The notes under the pieces: model-generated
Told to the model about the DNA's origin: nothing
What the model saw: only the letters and a program-made list of their open reading frames with translations
Database searches by the model: none
In this document: in pieces, positions 15,194-22,673 of the stretch
Layout: the number at the start of each line of letters is the position of its first letter
How positions within the stretch are numbered: position 1 is the stretch's first letter
Assembly (NCBI GenBank): GCA_964622305.1
Contig: CAZUPR010000017.1
Location: forward strand, 1 to 27,530
Origin: SKKY01 sp964622305
GTDB lineage: Bacteria; Bacillota; Peptococcia; Peptococcales; SKKY01
DNA length: 27,530 nt
Direction of reading: 5' to 3'
Program-made: the position numbers and the translations under genes

Positions 15194-16123
15194 TTAGTTA
15201 CGGATTATTATATAAATCGTATAAGCCACATAAAAGAGAATGAGGCTGGCACCTTCAAATTTGTTGATTTCTCTCTTGGTAAAAGCAAAGAAAAAGGTAA
15301 GTCCTGTAACCAAGGCCAGATAAATAATATCTGTGAAAAATTTGCTAGAAACAAGGACTGGATTAATTACAGCAGAAGCTCCAAGAATAAAGAGAACATT
15401 AAAAAGGTTGGATCCGATAATATTGCCCAGAGCTATATCCGACTGACCTTTAAAAGCAGCTACTGCTGAGGTTACAAGCTCAGGTAAGGATGTTCCTATC
15501 GCTACAATAGTTATACCCACTAAAACCTCACTCATACCCCACTCGATAGCAATTTGGCTGGCATACTTTACAACCACATTACCACCAAAAATAACCATTC
15601 CCAAACCAATTATTAGGAAAACAATCGTTCTTGAAAGAGGCAAAGCCTTAATATCGGTAATAGAGCTATCAATTTCCTGCCCAAGTTTAGCTAGTTCTAT
15701 TAAATAGAAAAGAAAAACTCCAAAACCAAGAAGGAGGATTATCCCGTCTGCCCTGGAAATAATTCCATCATGCATCAAAAAGAAAAGTAAAAGTGTAGAA
15801 AAAAACGCTAGTGGGAATTCCTTAATAATTGTATTTTTAAAGACTCTGATAGTCATAATCATTGAGGAAACACCTATAACCATCAGGATATTTAAAATAT
15901 TAGAACCAATTATATTGCCCAGAATCAAATCACCTGATCCATCAAGTGAAGCAACAAAACTAACCGATGCCTCCGGGGCACTGGTTCCAAAGGCAACGAT
16001 TGTAAGACCAATTAAAAGAGGTGGAAGATTGAAAAAAGCTGATAAAGAACTTGCACCTTCAACAAATAAATCGGCTCCCTTTATTAATAAGAGGAAACCT
16101 AAAAGCAAAAAAAGATATACCAA
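15194..16123 (-). CDS. Calcium/sodium:cation exchanger (CaCA family, YrbG-like)
   Basis: This 309-residue membrane antiporter, with about ten helices, exchanges Ca2+ or another cation for Na+ or H+. The two inverted halves are clear: GLTIVAFGTSAPEASVSFVA with LGNIIGSNILN in the first, and GITIVAIGTSLPELVTSAVA with LGNIIGSNLFN in the second. The GTSxPE motifs supply the cation-site glutamates. The length fits the short bacterial branch. The start is TTG, 6 bases after GGAGTGA; no ATG is suitably placed. A structured terminator-like element lies directly in front of this Shine-Dalgarno. No terminator is visible between its end and the perR promoter. Confidence 0.92.
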   Translation of the reverse strand: MVYLFLLLGFLLLIKGADLFVEGASSLSAFFNLPPLLIGLTIVAFGTSAPEASVSFVASLDGSGDLILGNIIGSNILNILMVIGVSSMIMTIRVFKNTIIKEFPLAFFSTLLLFFLMHDGIISRADGIILLLGFGVFLFYLIELAKLGQEIDSSITDIKALPLSRTIVFLIIGLGMVIFGGNVVVKYASQIAIEWGMSEVLVGITIVAIGTSLPELVTSAVAAFKGQSDIALGNIIGSNLFNVLFILGASAVINPVLVSSKFFTDIIYLALVTGLTFFFAFTKREINKFEGASLILFYVAYTIYIIIRN

Positions 16124-16140
16124 TTACTATCACTCCATCT

Positions 16141-16207
16141 AAAAAAATTAACCTGCTTAAGAACATCTTAAAGACCCAAACTAGTCTTGTCCACTTAAAC
16201 AGGTTAA
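16141..16207 (-). terminator. Long hairpin with T run before the exchanger gene (terminator or attenuator)
   Basis: TTAACCTG (16148-16155) pairs with CAGGTTAA (16200-16207); after one mismatch TTAAG (16157-16161) pairs with CTTAA (16194-16198). An inner AAGAC/GTCTT hairpin (16171-16175, 16184-16188) sits in the loop. On the minus strand the outer stem runs into a run of seven T ending about 16141, only some ten bases before the exchanger Shine-Dalgarno. It may end the epimerase transcript or attenuate the exchanger gene. I do not recognise a known riboswitch. Confidence 0.7.
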
Positions 16208-16258
16208 TAATTTTTAAATTTTTTATAAGTTTATTTTAACTTTTGTTTACTCTTTTAA

Positions 16259-16666
16259 TTAGTCATTTCTTTCTGAAATTTCAAATAACACTCCACCAGT
16301 TGCTTTTGGGTGTAAGAAAGCAATACTGGCTCCGCCCGCTCCATATCTTGGTTTTTCATCAATTAACCTAACTCCGCTTTCTTTCAGATATTCTAAAGCA
16401 CCTTCTATGGAGTCTACTCTAAGAGCAATGTGCTGAATACCTTCGCCATTCTTTTCAATAAACTTTGCAATTGGTCCATCTGGAGAAGTTGATTCTAAAA
16501 GCTCAATCTCACTGTCACCAACCGGGAAAAAAGCAACTTTTACCTTCTGCTCATCTACTGTCTCTACTCCCGCCAATTCCAAACCAAGAAAATCTGTATA
16601 AAACTTCATTCTCTCTTCAAGATCATTAACTGCAATACCAATGTGGTCTACTTTTAAAACTTTCAT
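16259..16666 (-). CDS. mce: Methylmalonyl-CoA epimerase
   Basis: This enzyme interconverts (S)- and (R)-methylmalonyl-CoA in propionate/succinate metabolism. The protein is 135 residues, the usual family length, from the ATG at 16664-16666, which has a strong GGAGG 7 bases upstream; the frame stays open further upstream but without a ribosome site. It is a vicinal-oxygen-chelate fold with two repeats: H8 in KVDHIGIAV, E55 in EIELLES, H79 in GIQHIALRV and E129 in LFEIS are the expected metal-site residues, and GVETVDEQKV carries the candidate second catalytic glutamate. It has its own promoter (16709-16737). No mutase or decarboxylase is nearby, so its pathway partners lie elsewhere. A related VOC-family lyase is the main alternative. 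Confidence 0.88.
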   Translation of the reverse strand: MKVLKVDHIGIAVNDLEERMKFYTDFLGLELAGVETVDEQKVKVAFFPVGDSEIELLESTSPDGPIAKFIEKNGEGIQHIALRVDSIEGALEYLKESGVRLIDEKPRYGAGGASIAFLHPKATGGVLFEISERND

Positions 16667-16708
16667 AATACATCCTCCTTTTATTTGGTTTGTACTAATT
16701 ACAATATT

Positions 16709-16737
16709 ATTATAGTTACACATTTGTGTTTTGTCAA
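16709..16737 (-). promoter_or_regulatory. Consensus promoter of the epimerase gene with a dyad in its spacer
   Basis: Minus-strand TTGACA (16732-16737), a 17-base spacer and TATAAT (16709-16714): both hexamers perfect at ideal spacing. Inside the spacer ACACA-TT-TGTGT (16718-16729) is an inverted repeat, a natural place for a repressor. The -35 is 15 bases from the degV stop. The AACTTGACAAAA context is shared with the perR promoter. Confidence 0.82.
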
Positions 16738-16751
16738 GTTAATCTTTCCTT

Positions 16752-17588
16752 TTAGTAGACAAAACCAATAGTGCCAAAGCCCCCATGGGATCCCATAATT
16801 GGCCCCAGGGTATAAACATGTATCTGAGCCGGCTTTAAAACTTTCTCAATTTCCCCCTTAACAAAGTCTATTTCTTCCTGGGCAGCCTGAGCGTGCAAGA
16901 TATATAAGGGATACTTGCTCAGATCCTTGCCATCCTTTTCCATTATCTCCACTATTCTCTTTAACTGTCTTTTTCTGCCCCGGACATTTTCTTTTACATG
17001 AACTTCCCCTAGTTCAGTTAAATAAAGAATGGGCTTTATTTGAAAAACCTGGGCAATGGAGCCACGCCAGTTAGAGATTCTGCCACCTTTAATTACATTT
17101 TTTAAATCATCAATAAGAATATAAGCGTGCATGTCCTTTAAAATTTCCCTCAGCCTGACAGCAATTTCTGCCATATCCTTACCTTTTTGGGCCAGCTCAT
17201 GAGCTATCAGGGCCAGCCTGCCTGTTACCATACTGAGACTTTTTGAATCAATAACCTCAATATCATAGTCAGCAAGCATTTCCTTGGCCAGCATGGCACT
17301 CTGATAGGTCCCGCTTATAAAGGAAGAAATAGTAACACAAATTATTTTGTTTTCCTTACCTATTTTTTTAAAAGAATCAATAAAATCTTGTGGTGATGGA
17401 AGGGAGGTAACAGGAATATCTTCCGATTGTGCCATTTTTTCATAAAACATCTGGTAACTTAGTTCTTTCCTGTCTGTAAAACTCTCTTCGTCAAACCTTA
17501 CCTTCAAGGGTACAATTTCAATACCCAATTGATCAGCTAATTCTTGTGGAAGATCGGATCCGCTATCAGTTACTACTCTTACAGACAT
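16752..17588 (-). CDS. DegV-family fatty-acid-binding protein
   Basis: This 278-residue protein matches the two-domain DegV fold. It starts with VRVVTDSGSDLP, typical of the first strand and loop, then has TSLPSPQDFIDSFKK and SSFISGTYQSAMLAKE in the lipid-binding region, and ends PIMGSHGGFGTIGFVY with the conserved glycine-rich tail. DegV proteins bind fatty acids; in Firmicutes, FakB relatives present them to the kinase FakA for phosphorylation. No FakA is in the window. It follows lipA by 18 bases in the sulP-lplA-lipA-degV run, so a link between acyl supply and lipoylation is possible but unproven. The start is ATG. Length and motifs are normal. Confidence 0.92.
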   Translation of the reverse strand: MSVRVVTDSGSDLPQELADQLGIEIVPLKVRFDEESFTDRKELSYQMFYEKMAQSEDIPVTSLPSPQDFIDSFKKIGKENKIICVTISSFISGTYQSAMLAKEMLADYDIEVIDSKSLSMVTGRLALIAHELAQKGKDMAEIAVRLREILKDMHAYILIDDLKNVIKGGRISNWRGSIAQVFQIKPILYLTELGEVHVKENVRGRKRQLKRIVEIMEKDGKDLSKYPLYILHAQAAQEEIDFVKGEIEKVLKPAQIHVYTLGPIMGSHGGFGTIGFVY

Positions 17589-17606
17589 TTCAACACCGCC
17601 TTATTT

Positions 17607-18455
17607 TTATTTTAAAAAACTTAAATCTTCTGCATAATAGGAGCTCCTGACTAAAGGAGCTGAAGAAACTTGTTTAAAGCCCATTTCATAAGCCTTTTCT
17701 TTATAAAAATCAAAAACTTCTGGTTTTACATATTCAACTACAGGAAAATGCTTGGGTGATGGTTGCAGATACTGACCCAAGGTCAGAATATCACAAGAGG
17801 TTTCTGCCAGCCTTTTGAGGGCAGCAAGCATTTGATCTTCTTTTTCGCCCAGACCCAGCATAAGACCAGATTTACTTATCATTTGTGGATCTCTTTCTTT
17901 AAAGTATCTAATAACCTCCAATGAGCCTTCAAAGTCAGCCATAGGCCTGACCCTGTCATAAAGCTCTGGAACTGTTTCCAGATTATGGTTTAAAACATCC
18001 GGTTGTGCATCAATAACAAGGTCCAATAATCCTTTCTTACCCTGTAAATCAGGAATTAACAATTCAATTGTAACCTGACTATTTAATTTCCTGATTTCCT
18101 GAACTACTTTAACAAACTGTCCTGCCCCCTGATCCGGCAGGTCATCCCTGGTTACAGAGGTAATCACTGCATGGCGCAAACCCAGCTTACTCACAGCCAG
18201 AGCTATATTTTGAGCTTCCATTTCATTAACAGGATCCGGCAAAGACCTTGCCACATTGCAAAAAGTACAATTCCTGGTACAATTACGGCCCAAAATCATA
18301 AAAGTGGCAGTTCCTTTTTCATAACACTCCATCCGATTAGGGCAATTTGCTTCTGTGCAAACAGTATTAAGTTCTAAATCAGCCAGTGTTTTCCTGACGC
18401 TCTCAGAAACCCCACTACCCTGTATTTTTACCTTGAGCCAGTCTGGTTTTCTCAT
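17607..18455 (-). CDS. lipA: Lipoyl synthase LipA (radical SAM)
   Basis: LipA inserts two sulfurs into protein-bound octanoyl groups to make lipoate. The auxiliary cluster motif CTEANCPNRMEC (CX4CX5C) and the radical SAM motif CTRNCTFC (CX3CX2C) are both complete, and the C-terminal RSSY motif is present. Length (about 282) is normal. The reading frame has two adjacent ATGs: the first (18458) overlaps the lplA stop as TGATG, while the second (18455) is better spaced from GGAGG, so I chose it. It is coupled to lplA upstream and followed 18 bases later by degV. No lipB is seen, so LplA may provide the octanoyl substrate. LipA needs two [4Fe-4S] clusters, so it depends on Fe-S assembly. Confidence 0.96.
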   Translation of the reverse strand: MRKPDWLKVKIQGSGVSESVRKTLADLELNTVCTEANCPNRMECYEKGTATFMILGRNCTRNCTFCNVARSLPDPVNEMEAQNIALAVSKLGLRHAVITSVTRDDLPDQGAGQFVKVVQEIRKLNSQVTIELLIPDLQGKKGLLDLVIDAQPDVLNHNLETVPELYDRVRPMADFEGSLEVIRYFKERDPQMISKSGLMLGLGEKEDQMLAALKRLAETSCDILTLGQYLQPSPKHFPVVEYVKPEVFDFYKEKAYEMGFKQVSSAPLVRSSYYAEDLSFLK

Positions 18456-18457
18456 CA

Positions 18458-19465
18458 TCAGGCCTCCGTTGTTAAAAAATTTAGTAATTCTTCAGAAGTA
18501 AGACCACTTATGTAGTCTTCTGTTTTGATATCAAGCAATCTTTCCTTAAGTTTTTCCATCTTATATTCTGCTCCCAAAAATAATTTGAGGAGCTGATCCA
18601 ACTCTTTATCACCAAAAAAATCACCCTGCAAGTCTATAGCCTCTATCTTCCCCTCATTTATTTGCAAATAAGCCTCCAAATTGGCTGTTGGAAAAGTTTT
18701 TTTAAGAACCAGGTTTGCTTTAGACTCTATACCAGGCTTGCCACAATTCCAAAGCGGGCTTTCAAATCTTTCTTTTTGAATTTTGACTACTTCTTTTTCT
18801 TCTTCCCGACTTAAAAAACTGATTTCTTTAATCTCATGATAATCCATTATGTAATTTTTAAGATATTCTTTGAATTCTAAAATTTCCGGTGCTTCTTCCA
18901 GATAATCTGCAATATTGGTTACCCTTGCCCTTACCGACTTTACACCCTTGGCCTCCAGCTTTTCCGGCCTTGGCTTAAGAGCCTGGGCAAGTTTTTTCAT
19001 ATCAGTATTGTAAAGTAAGGTTCCATGATGAAGAATTTTATCCTTGTACTTATACTGAGCATTACCTGAAATTTTTTTTCCATCAAGGAGGATATCATTC
19101 CTGCCAGAAAAAAGAGCAGGCAGGCCTAAGTTTTGCAAGGCAAGAACTACAGGTTTGGCAAAAAGGGCAAAACCTGCCGATAGGTCTTCCAGTCCCTTGG
19201 GCCTTTTGCTGATAAAGGTAAAATTGAGATTGCCTTGATCATTATAGACAGCCCCACCCCCGGAAAGACGGCGAACTATTTGTATTTTTTCTTTTTCAAC
19301 AAAGTCTGGATTAATTTCATTTTCTGTTTTTTGATTGCGTCCGATGAGAATGGCAGGACTGTTGATCCAAAGGATAAAAACGTCTTCTTCATAATTTTTT
19401 AGAAGATATTCTTCAAGAGCATGATTGTAATAAGGGTTGGGGCAATCATTGTGTATATAGATCAT
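18458..19465 (-). CDS. lplA: Lipoate-protein ligase LplA
   Basis: LplA activates lipoate or octanoate with ATP and attaches it to lipoyl domains of enzymes such as the glycine cleavage H protein and 2-oxoacid dehydrogenases. The 335 residues are normal for a ligase with C-terminal accessory domain. Visible motifs are IGRNQKTENEIN, the lipoate-loop RRLSGGGAVYNDQGNLNFTF (about 65-84) and the lysine in DGKKISGNAQ. The start is ATG, inside the last 20 bases of sulP; it overlaps lipA by one base (TGATG). Together with LipA it forms a compact lipoylation unit that could use salvage or new octanoate. Acceptor proteins are not in the window. Confidence 0.95.
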   Translation of the reverse strand: MIYIHNDCPNPYYNHALEEYLLKNYEEDVFILWINSPAILIGRNQKTENEINPDFVEKEKIQIVRRLSGGGAVYNDQGNLNFTFISKRPKGLEDLSAGFALFAKPVVLALQNLGLPALFSGRNDILLDGKKISGNAQYKYKDKILHHGTLLYNTDMKKLAQALKPRPEKLEAKGVKSVRARVTNIADYLEEAPEILEFKEYLKNYIMDYHEIKEISFLSREEEKEVVKIQKERFESPLWNCGKPGIESKANLVLKKTFPTANLEAYLQINEGKIEAIDLQGDFFGDKELDQLLKLFLGAEYKMEKLKERLLDIKTEDYISGLTSEELLNFLTTEA

Positions 19466-21035
19466 CTTTTTTTAGCATCTCCTCAGAAGAGATTATGGCA
19501 TCAGCAGTGGCAGTAAAGAAATTCTCTGCCCCTATTTTTTCATAGAGACCTGTATTTTTCAAAACTGCCAGGGGTTGTTCATTAATCTTGGAAATATAAA
19601 CTTTAATTTTTTTCTTTTGGCTGGTGTTAATAAATTTTTCAAAAGAATGGAGGGCAGTTGCGTCCATAAAAGGTACATTGGCCATCCTGATAATTATAGC
19701 CTTGGTTCCTTTACCTGCAATAATTTTTGTAGTATCTAAAAACTTATAGGCTGCGCCAAAAAAGAAAGGTCCGTTTATCTCGTAGAGTTTAACACCATTT
19801 GGCAGAATTCTTTTACTCTTATTCTCTTCCTGGGTGTAATCAAGATTTATATTCTCTACTTTGGTATAGTCTGCCATCCGCTTCATAAAGAGAAAGGCTG
19901 CCAGCACTACTCCCACCTGAATAGCTACAACCAAATCTACAAAAATAGTCATAAAGAAGGTTGATAATAATACTATGGTGTCACTCTTGGGCCCCTTAAA
20001 TGAAGAAATAAAGCTGCGCCACTCACTCATATTATAGGCAACCACCATTAAGACACCTGCCAGAGAGGCCAGGGGTATAAGTTCCGCCAGAGGCATAAAA
20101 AATATTAAAATCAAAAGAAGAACCAAAGCATGAACAATTCCAGCTACCGGGGTCCGCCCCCCTGCCTCAATATTGGTTACAGTTCTTGCTATGGCACCTG
20201 TTGCCGGAATACCGCCAAAGATTCCTGAACCAATATTGGCAATTCCCTGGGCCACCAGTTCTGTATTGGATCTGTGTTTGCCGCCAACCATACCGTCTGA
20301 GACAACGGCAGAAAGAAGGGATTCTATCCCACCTAAAATAGCTATGGTAAAAGCCGGGTGCAAAAGCATCCTGGCTTTATTAATATCCAGTGAAGGCAGC
20401 TGGGGTTTAGGAAGGGAACTTGAGAGCTGACCAAATTTTGAGCCAATAGTTGCTACTTCTATCCCAAAAAAGTTAACTGCAAAAGTAGCTGCAATAATAG
20501 CTACTAAAAGACCTGGGATTTTAAAACCCAGATATGACCATAAAATAATAATTGCAATGGTTAAAAGTCCTATCATTATACTGGCAAAGCTTGCCGTAAA
20601 ATCATCTAATTGTGATAAAAAAATTAAAACTGCTATGCCGCTGGTAAAGCCTGTAATTATGGGATAAGGAATAAACTTTATAACATCACCAAGCTGCAAA
20701 AGGCCCATTAAAATCAGCATTATCCCTGCCATAATGGTTGCAAAAATAAGACCGTCAAGACCATAATTATTTACTATTCCAACAACAATAATCATAAAGG
20801 CTCCGGTAGGTCCGCCAATCTGAACATTGCTCCCACCGAAAAAAGAGATTAAAAAACCTGCGATTATTGCTGTATGCAAACCTTTTTCAGGAGAGACCCC
20901 AGAAGCAATAGCCAGGGCAATTGAAAGTGGCAGGGCCACTATAGCCACAATAACTCCTGCAGTAAGGTCCTTTAAAAAATCCTCCAATCTATATTCTTTT
21001 AAACTTGTAAAAAGTTTTGGTAAAAAATCTGTCAC
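19446..21035 (-). CDS. SulP-family anion permease with STAS domain
   Basis: This is a 529-residue SLC26/SulP transporter of sulfate, bicarbonate or a similar anion. The N-terminal part (about 20-390) has some 12 hydrophobic segments, including DLTAGVIVAIVALPLSIALA and IGGPTGAFMIIVVGIV; the C-terminal STAS domain (about 410-520) contains IIIRMANVPFMDATALHSFE, a normal STAS signature. The start is GTG at 21033-21035, with GGAGG 9 bases upstream. It overlaps lplA by 20 bases and begins the run sulP-lplA-lipA-degV. The promoter would fall in or beyond the assembly gap at 21086-21185. Sulfate supply for sulfur insertion by LipA is an appealing but unproven link; the substrate is not readable. Confidence 0.93.
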   Translation of the reverse strand: MTDFLPKLFTSLKEYRLEDFLKDLTAGVIVAIVALPLSIALAIASGVSPEKGLHTAIIAGFLISFFGGSNVQIGGPTGAFMIIVVGIVNNYGLDGLIFATIMAGIMLILMGLLQLGDVIKFIPYPIITGFTSGIAVLIFLSQLDDFTASFASIMIGLLTIAIIILWSYLGFKIPGLLVAIIAATFAVNFFGIEVATIGSKFGQLSSSLPKPQLPSLDINKARMLLHPAFTIAILGGIESLLSAVVSDGMVGGKHRSNTELVAQGIANIGSGIFGGIPATGAIARTVTNIEAGGRTPVAGIVHALVLLLILIFFMPLAELIPLASLAGVLMVVAYNMSEWRSFISSFKGPKSDTIVLLSTFFMTIFVDLVVAIQVGVVLAAFLFMKRMADYTKVENINLDYTQEENKSKRILPNGVKLYEINGPFFFGAAYKFLDTTKIIAGKGTKAIIIRMANVPFMDATALHSFEKFINTSQKKKIKVYISKINEQPLAVLKNTGLYEKIGAENFFTATADAIISSEEMLKKDDLYTQ

Positions 21036-21071
21036 TAAGTAAAACCTCCATAAAATTTAAAGTCCTAAAAT

Positions 21072-21199
21072 TACAATCCTAAAAANNNNNNNNNNNNNNN
21101 NNNNNNNNNNNNNNNNNNNNNNNNNNNNNNNNNNNNNNNNNNNNNNNNNNNNNNNNNNNNNNNNNNNNNNNNNNNNNNNNNNNNNTACAATCCTAAAAA
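21072..21199. repeat. Identical 14-base repeat on both edges of the assembly gap
   Basis: TACAATCCTAAAAA occurs at 21072-21085, ending exactly where the N run starts, and again at 21186-21199, starting exactly where it ends. A partial copy (TCCTAAAATTACAA) precedes the left one. This suggests an AT-rich tandem repeat that broke the assembly, or contig ends that actually overlap. Confidence 0.8.
21086..21185. other. Scaffold gap of 100 N
   Basis: Exactly 100 undetermined bases, the conventional placeholder for a join of unknown size. The true distance between the sulP and DUF6125-like genes is unknown, and the sulP promoter is probably hidden here. Confidence 0.97.
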
Positions 21200-21715
21200 T
21201 TAAAGATCAATATTTAATCTGAAGCGCCAGCCACAATGCCAGTCTCTTTCATTTTCATCTGGCGGGCATGCCAGGCACTCTGTAGAAATTCTTGGATCAA
21301 TTTCTTTGGCAAAGTAAGAATACTCAACCAGGCCAACAGGTTTGCAAGGGAAAGGTTCAAGGTTTTTTCTCTCCCTGGCAGCCTGAACCCGGCAAGAGGT
21401 CATGTAAAAGTCCAGGATGTGTTCATTCCTGCGAACTATTTCCTGCTGATTGATAAAGGCATACATCCTGTATTTAAGGCAGGCCTCCAGACTTTCCAGA
21501 CCCCCGCCCTTTTCCAGACCCAAAAGATTCATTATCCTTCTGGCCTCTAGTTTTGTTTGCCTCTTCCAGGCCTCAATATCAAGTTCGATTGCCTTGTCCA
21601 TACCATATTCCTTTTCTACAGCCTGAAACCAAAGCCCATCATGTGCCAGCCATCTTTTAGCAAAGTCTATGGCCAGCTTCTTCCACATTTCATCAGGTAC
21701 ATGAGTAAAATCCAT
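21200..21715 (-). CDS. Cysteine-rich conserved protein, DUF6125-like
   Basis: This 171-residue soluble protein has no signal peptide or membrane segment. The N-terminal two thirds are helical and acidic, with DGLWFQAVEKEYGMDKAIEL and EAWKRQTKLEARRIMNLLG. The last third has fixed cysteines: C108 and Q111 in SCRVQAARERK, C124 in FPCKPVG, IDPRI, then C147 and C150 in ECLACPPD and C161 in HCGWRF. This resembles the DUF6125 / thiazoline-carboxylate-hydrolase-like group of anaerobes; recognition is from memory of the motif pattern. The cysteines could bind a metal or Fe-S cluster. The start is ATG with GGGAGG. The stop codon touches the repeat at the gap, so any partner downstream may be lost. Function unknown. 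Confidence 0.75.
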   Translation of the reverse strand: MDFTHVPDEMWKKLAIDFAKRWLAHDGLWFQAVEKEYGMDKAIELDIEAWKRQTKLEARRIMNLLGLEKGGGLESLEACLKYRMYAFINQQEIVRRNEHILDFYMTSCRVQAARERKNLEPFPCKPVGLVEYSYFAKEIDPRISTECLACPPDENERDWHCGWRFRLNIDL

Positions 21716-21744
21716 CTTTATTCCTCCCTCTTAACAGGTATAAA

Positions 21745-21783
21745 AAAATGGATAGATTTCCTAAAAAGGGAATCCTCCATTTT
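21745..21783 (-). terminator. Strong terminator after htpX
   Basis: AAAATGGA (21745-21752) pairs with TCCATTTT (21776-21783), and GATTTCC (21755-21761) pairs with GGGAATC (21768-21774) with one G-T pair, around a 6-base loop. On the minus strand it runs into a T tract. It ends the purL-eamA-htpX transcript ahead of the DUF6125-like gene, whose promoter must overlap or follow it. Confidence 0.9.
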
Positions 21784-21794
21784 CTCAAGAGCTT

Positions 21795-22673
21795 TTAAGC
21801 ACGCAATCTTCTTATTCTTTCATCTAAATCTGGGTGTGATGATAATAATTTCACTAATTTACCTTTTCCACCATTAATCTTCAAAGTCTGCAGGCTGTCA
21901 TCATTTGACTGAACAGTTACTGGAAGGGCTGTCTTTAATTGCTGGAGTGCTTTAATCATTTTTTCTCTTCCTGCTAAATGAGCTCCGCCTTCATCGGCAG
22001 CAAACTCCCTGTGTCTGGAGAAGCCCATGACAACAATACTGCCCAAAAGGCCAAAGAACATTTGCAAAACAATCACAGTTAAAAAATGTACCAGACTGGC
22101 CAGTTCTTCTTTAACAAAGCGTGAAGCCATAAAGGCTAAAACTCTGGAGAGAAAGACCACAAAGGTGTTAATTACACCCTGGATTAAGGTCATAGTAACC
22201 ATATCTCCATTTGCAACGTGGGCAATTTCGTGGCCCAGGACTCCCTCTACTGCATCGGAATCAAGCCTTTGCAGAAGTCCGCTTGATACTGCTACCAGTG
22301 CTCTGTTTTTGCTTGGCCCTGTAGCAAAGGCGTTTACATCAGGAGAGTTATAGATTCCAACTTCAGGCATAACAGTAATGCCAGCTTTTTGTGCAAGATT
22401 GTAAACCTTATCCAGGAGTTCCTCTTCAAAAGGAGTCATATTTCCCTTAGGATTAATTACTTTAACACCCATCATAGTTTTGGCTGATTGCCTGGACATA
22501 AGAAGTGAAATAATTGATCCTGAGAAACCAATAAATATACTAAGAGTCAATAGAGCATTATAATCTATGCCCTGACTGGTTAAATAATCACCAATTCCAA
22601 AAATAGTAGTTGCTATAACAAGAGTAAGAACTACCAGAAAGTTTGTAAGAACAAGCAAGGCTATTCTTTTCAA
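21795..22673 (-). CDS. htpX: HtpX-type membrane zinc protease
   Basis: HtpX is a membrane-bound M48 metalloprotease for quality control of membrane proteins. The 292 residues have two N-terminal TM helices, the zinc motif HEIAH in EGVLGHEIAHVANGDM, two further hydrophobic segments, and the third zinc ligand Glu in HREFAADEGGAHLAG. The active-site face is cytosolic in the family. The start is TTG, overlapping the eamA stop as TTGA, about 10 bases after GGAGG. It is the last gene before a strong terminator (21745-21783). Length and motifs are complete. Confidence 0.94.
   Translation of the reverse strand: MKRIALLVLTNFLVVLTLVIATTIFGIGDYLTSQGIDYNALLTLSIFIGFSGSIISLLMSRQSAKTMMGVKVINPKGNMTPFEEELLDKVYNLAQKAGITVMPEVGIYNSPDVNAFATGPSKNRALVAVSSGLLQRLDSDAVEGVLGHEIAHVANGDMVTMTLIQGVINTFVVFLSRVLAFMASRFVKEELASLVHFLTVIVLQMFFGLLGSIVVMGFSRHREFAADEGGAHLAGREKMIKALQQLKTALPVTVQSNDDSLQTLKINGGKGKLVKLLSSHPDLDERIRRLRA

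Noticed and set aside
16667..16723. N-terminal extension of the epimerase to 16723
   Set aside because: The extra 19 residues overlap the promoter -10, have no ribosome site, and are absent from the family; the ATG at 16664-16666 has a strong GGAGG.
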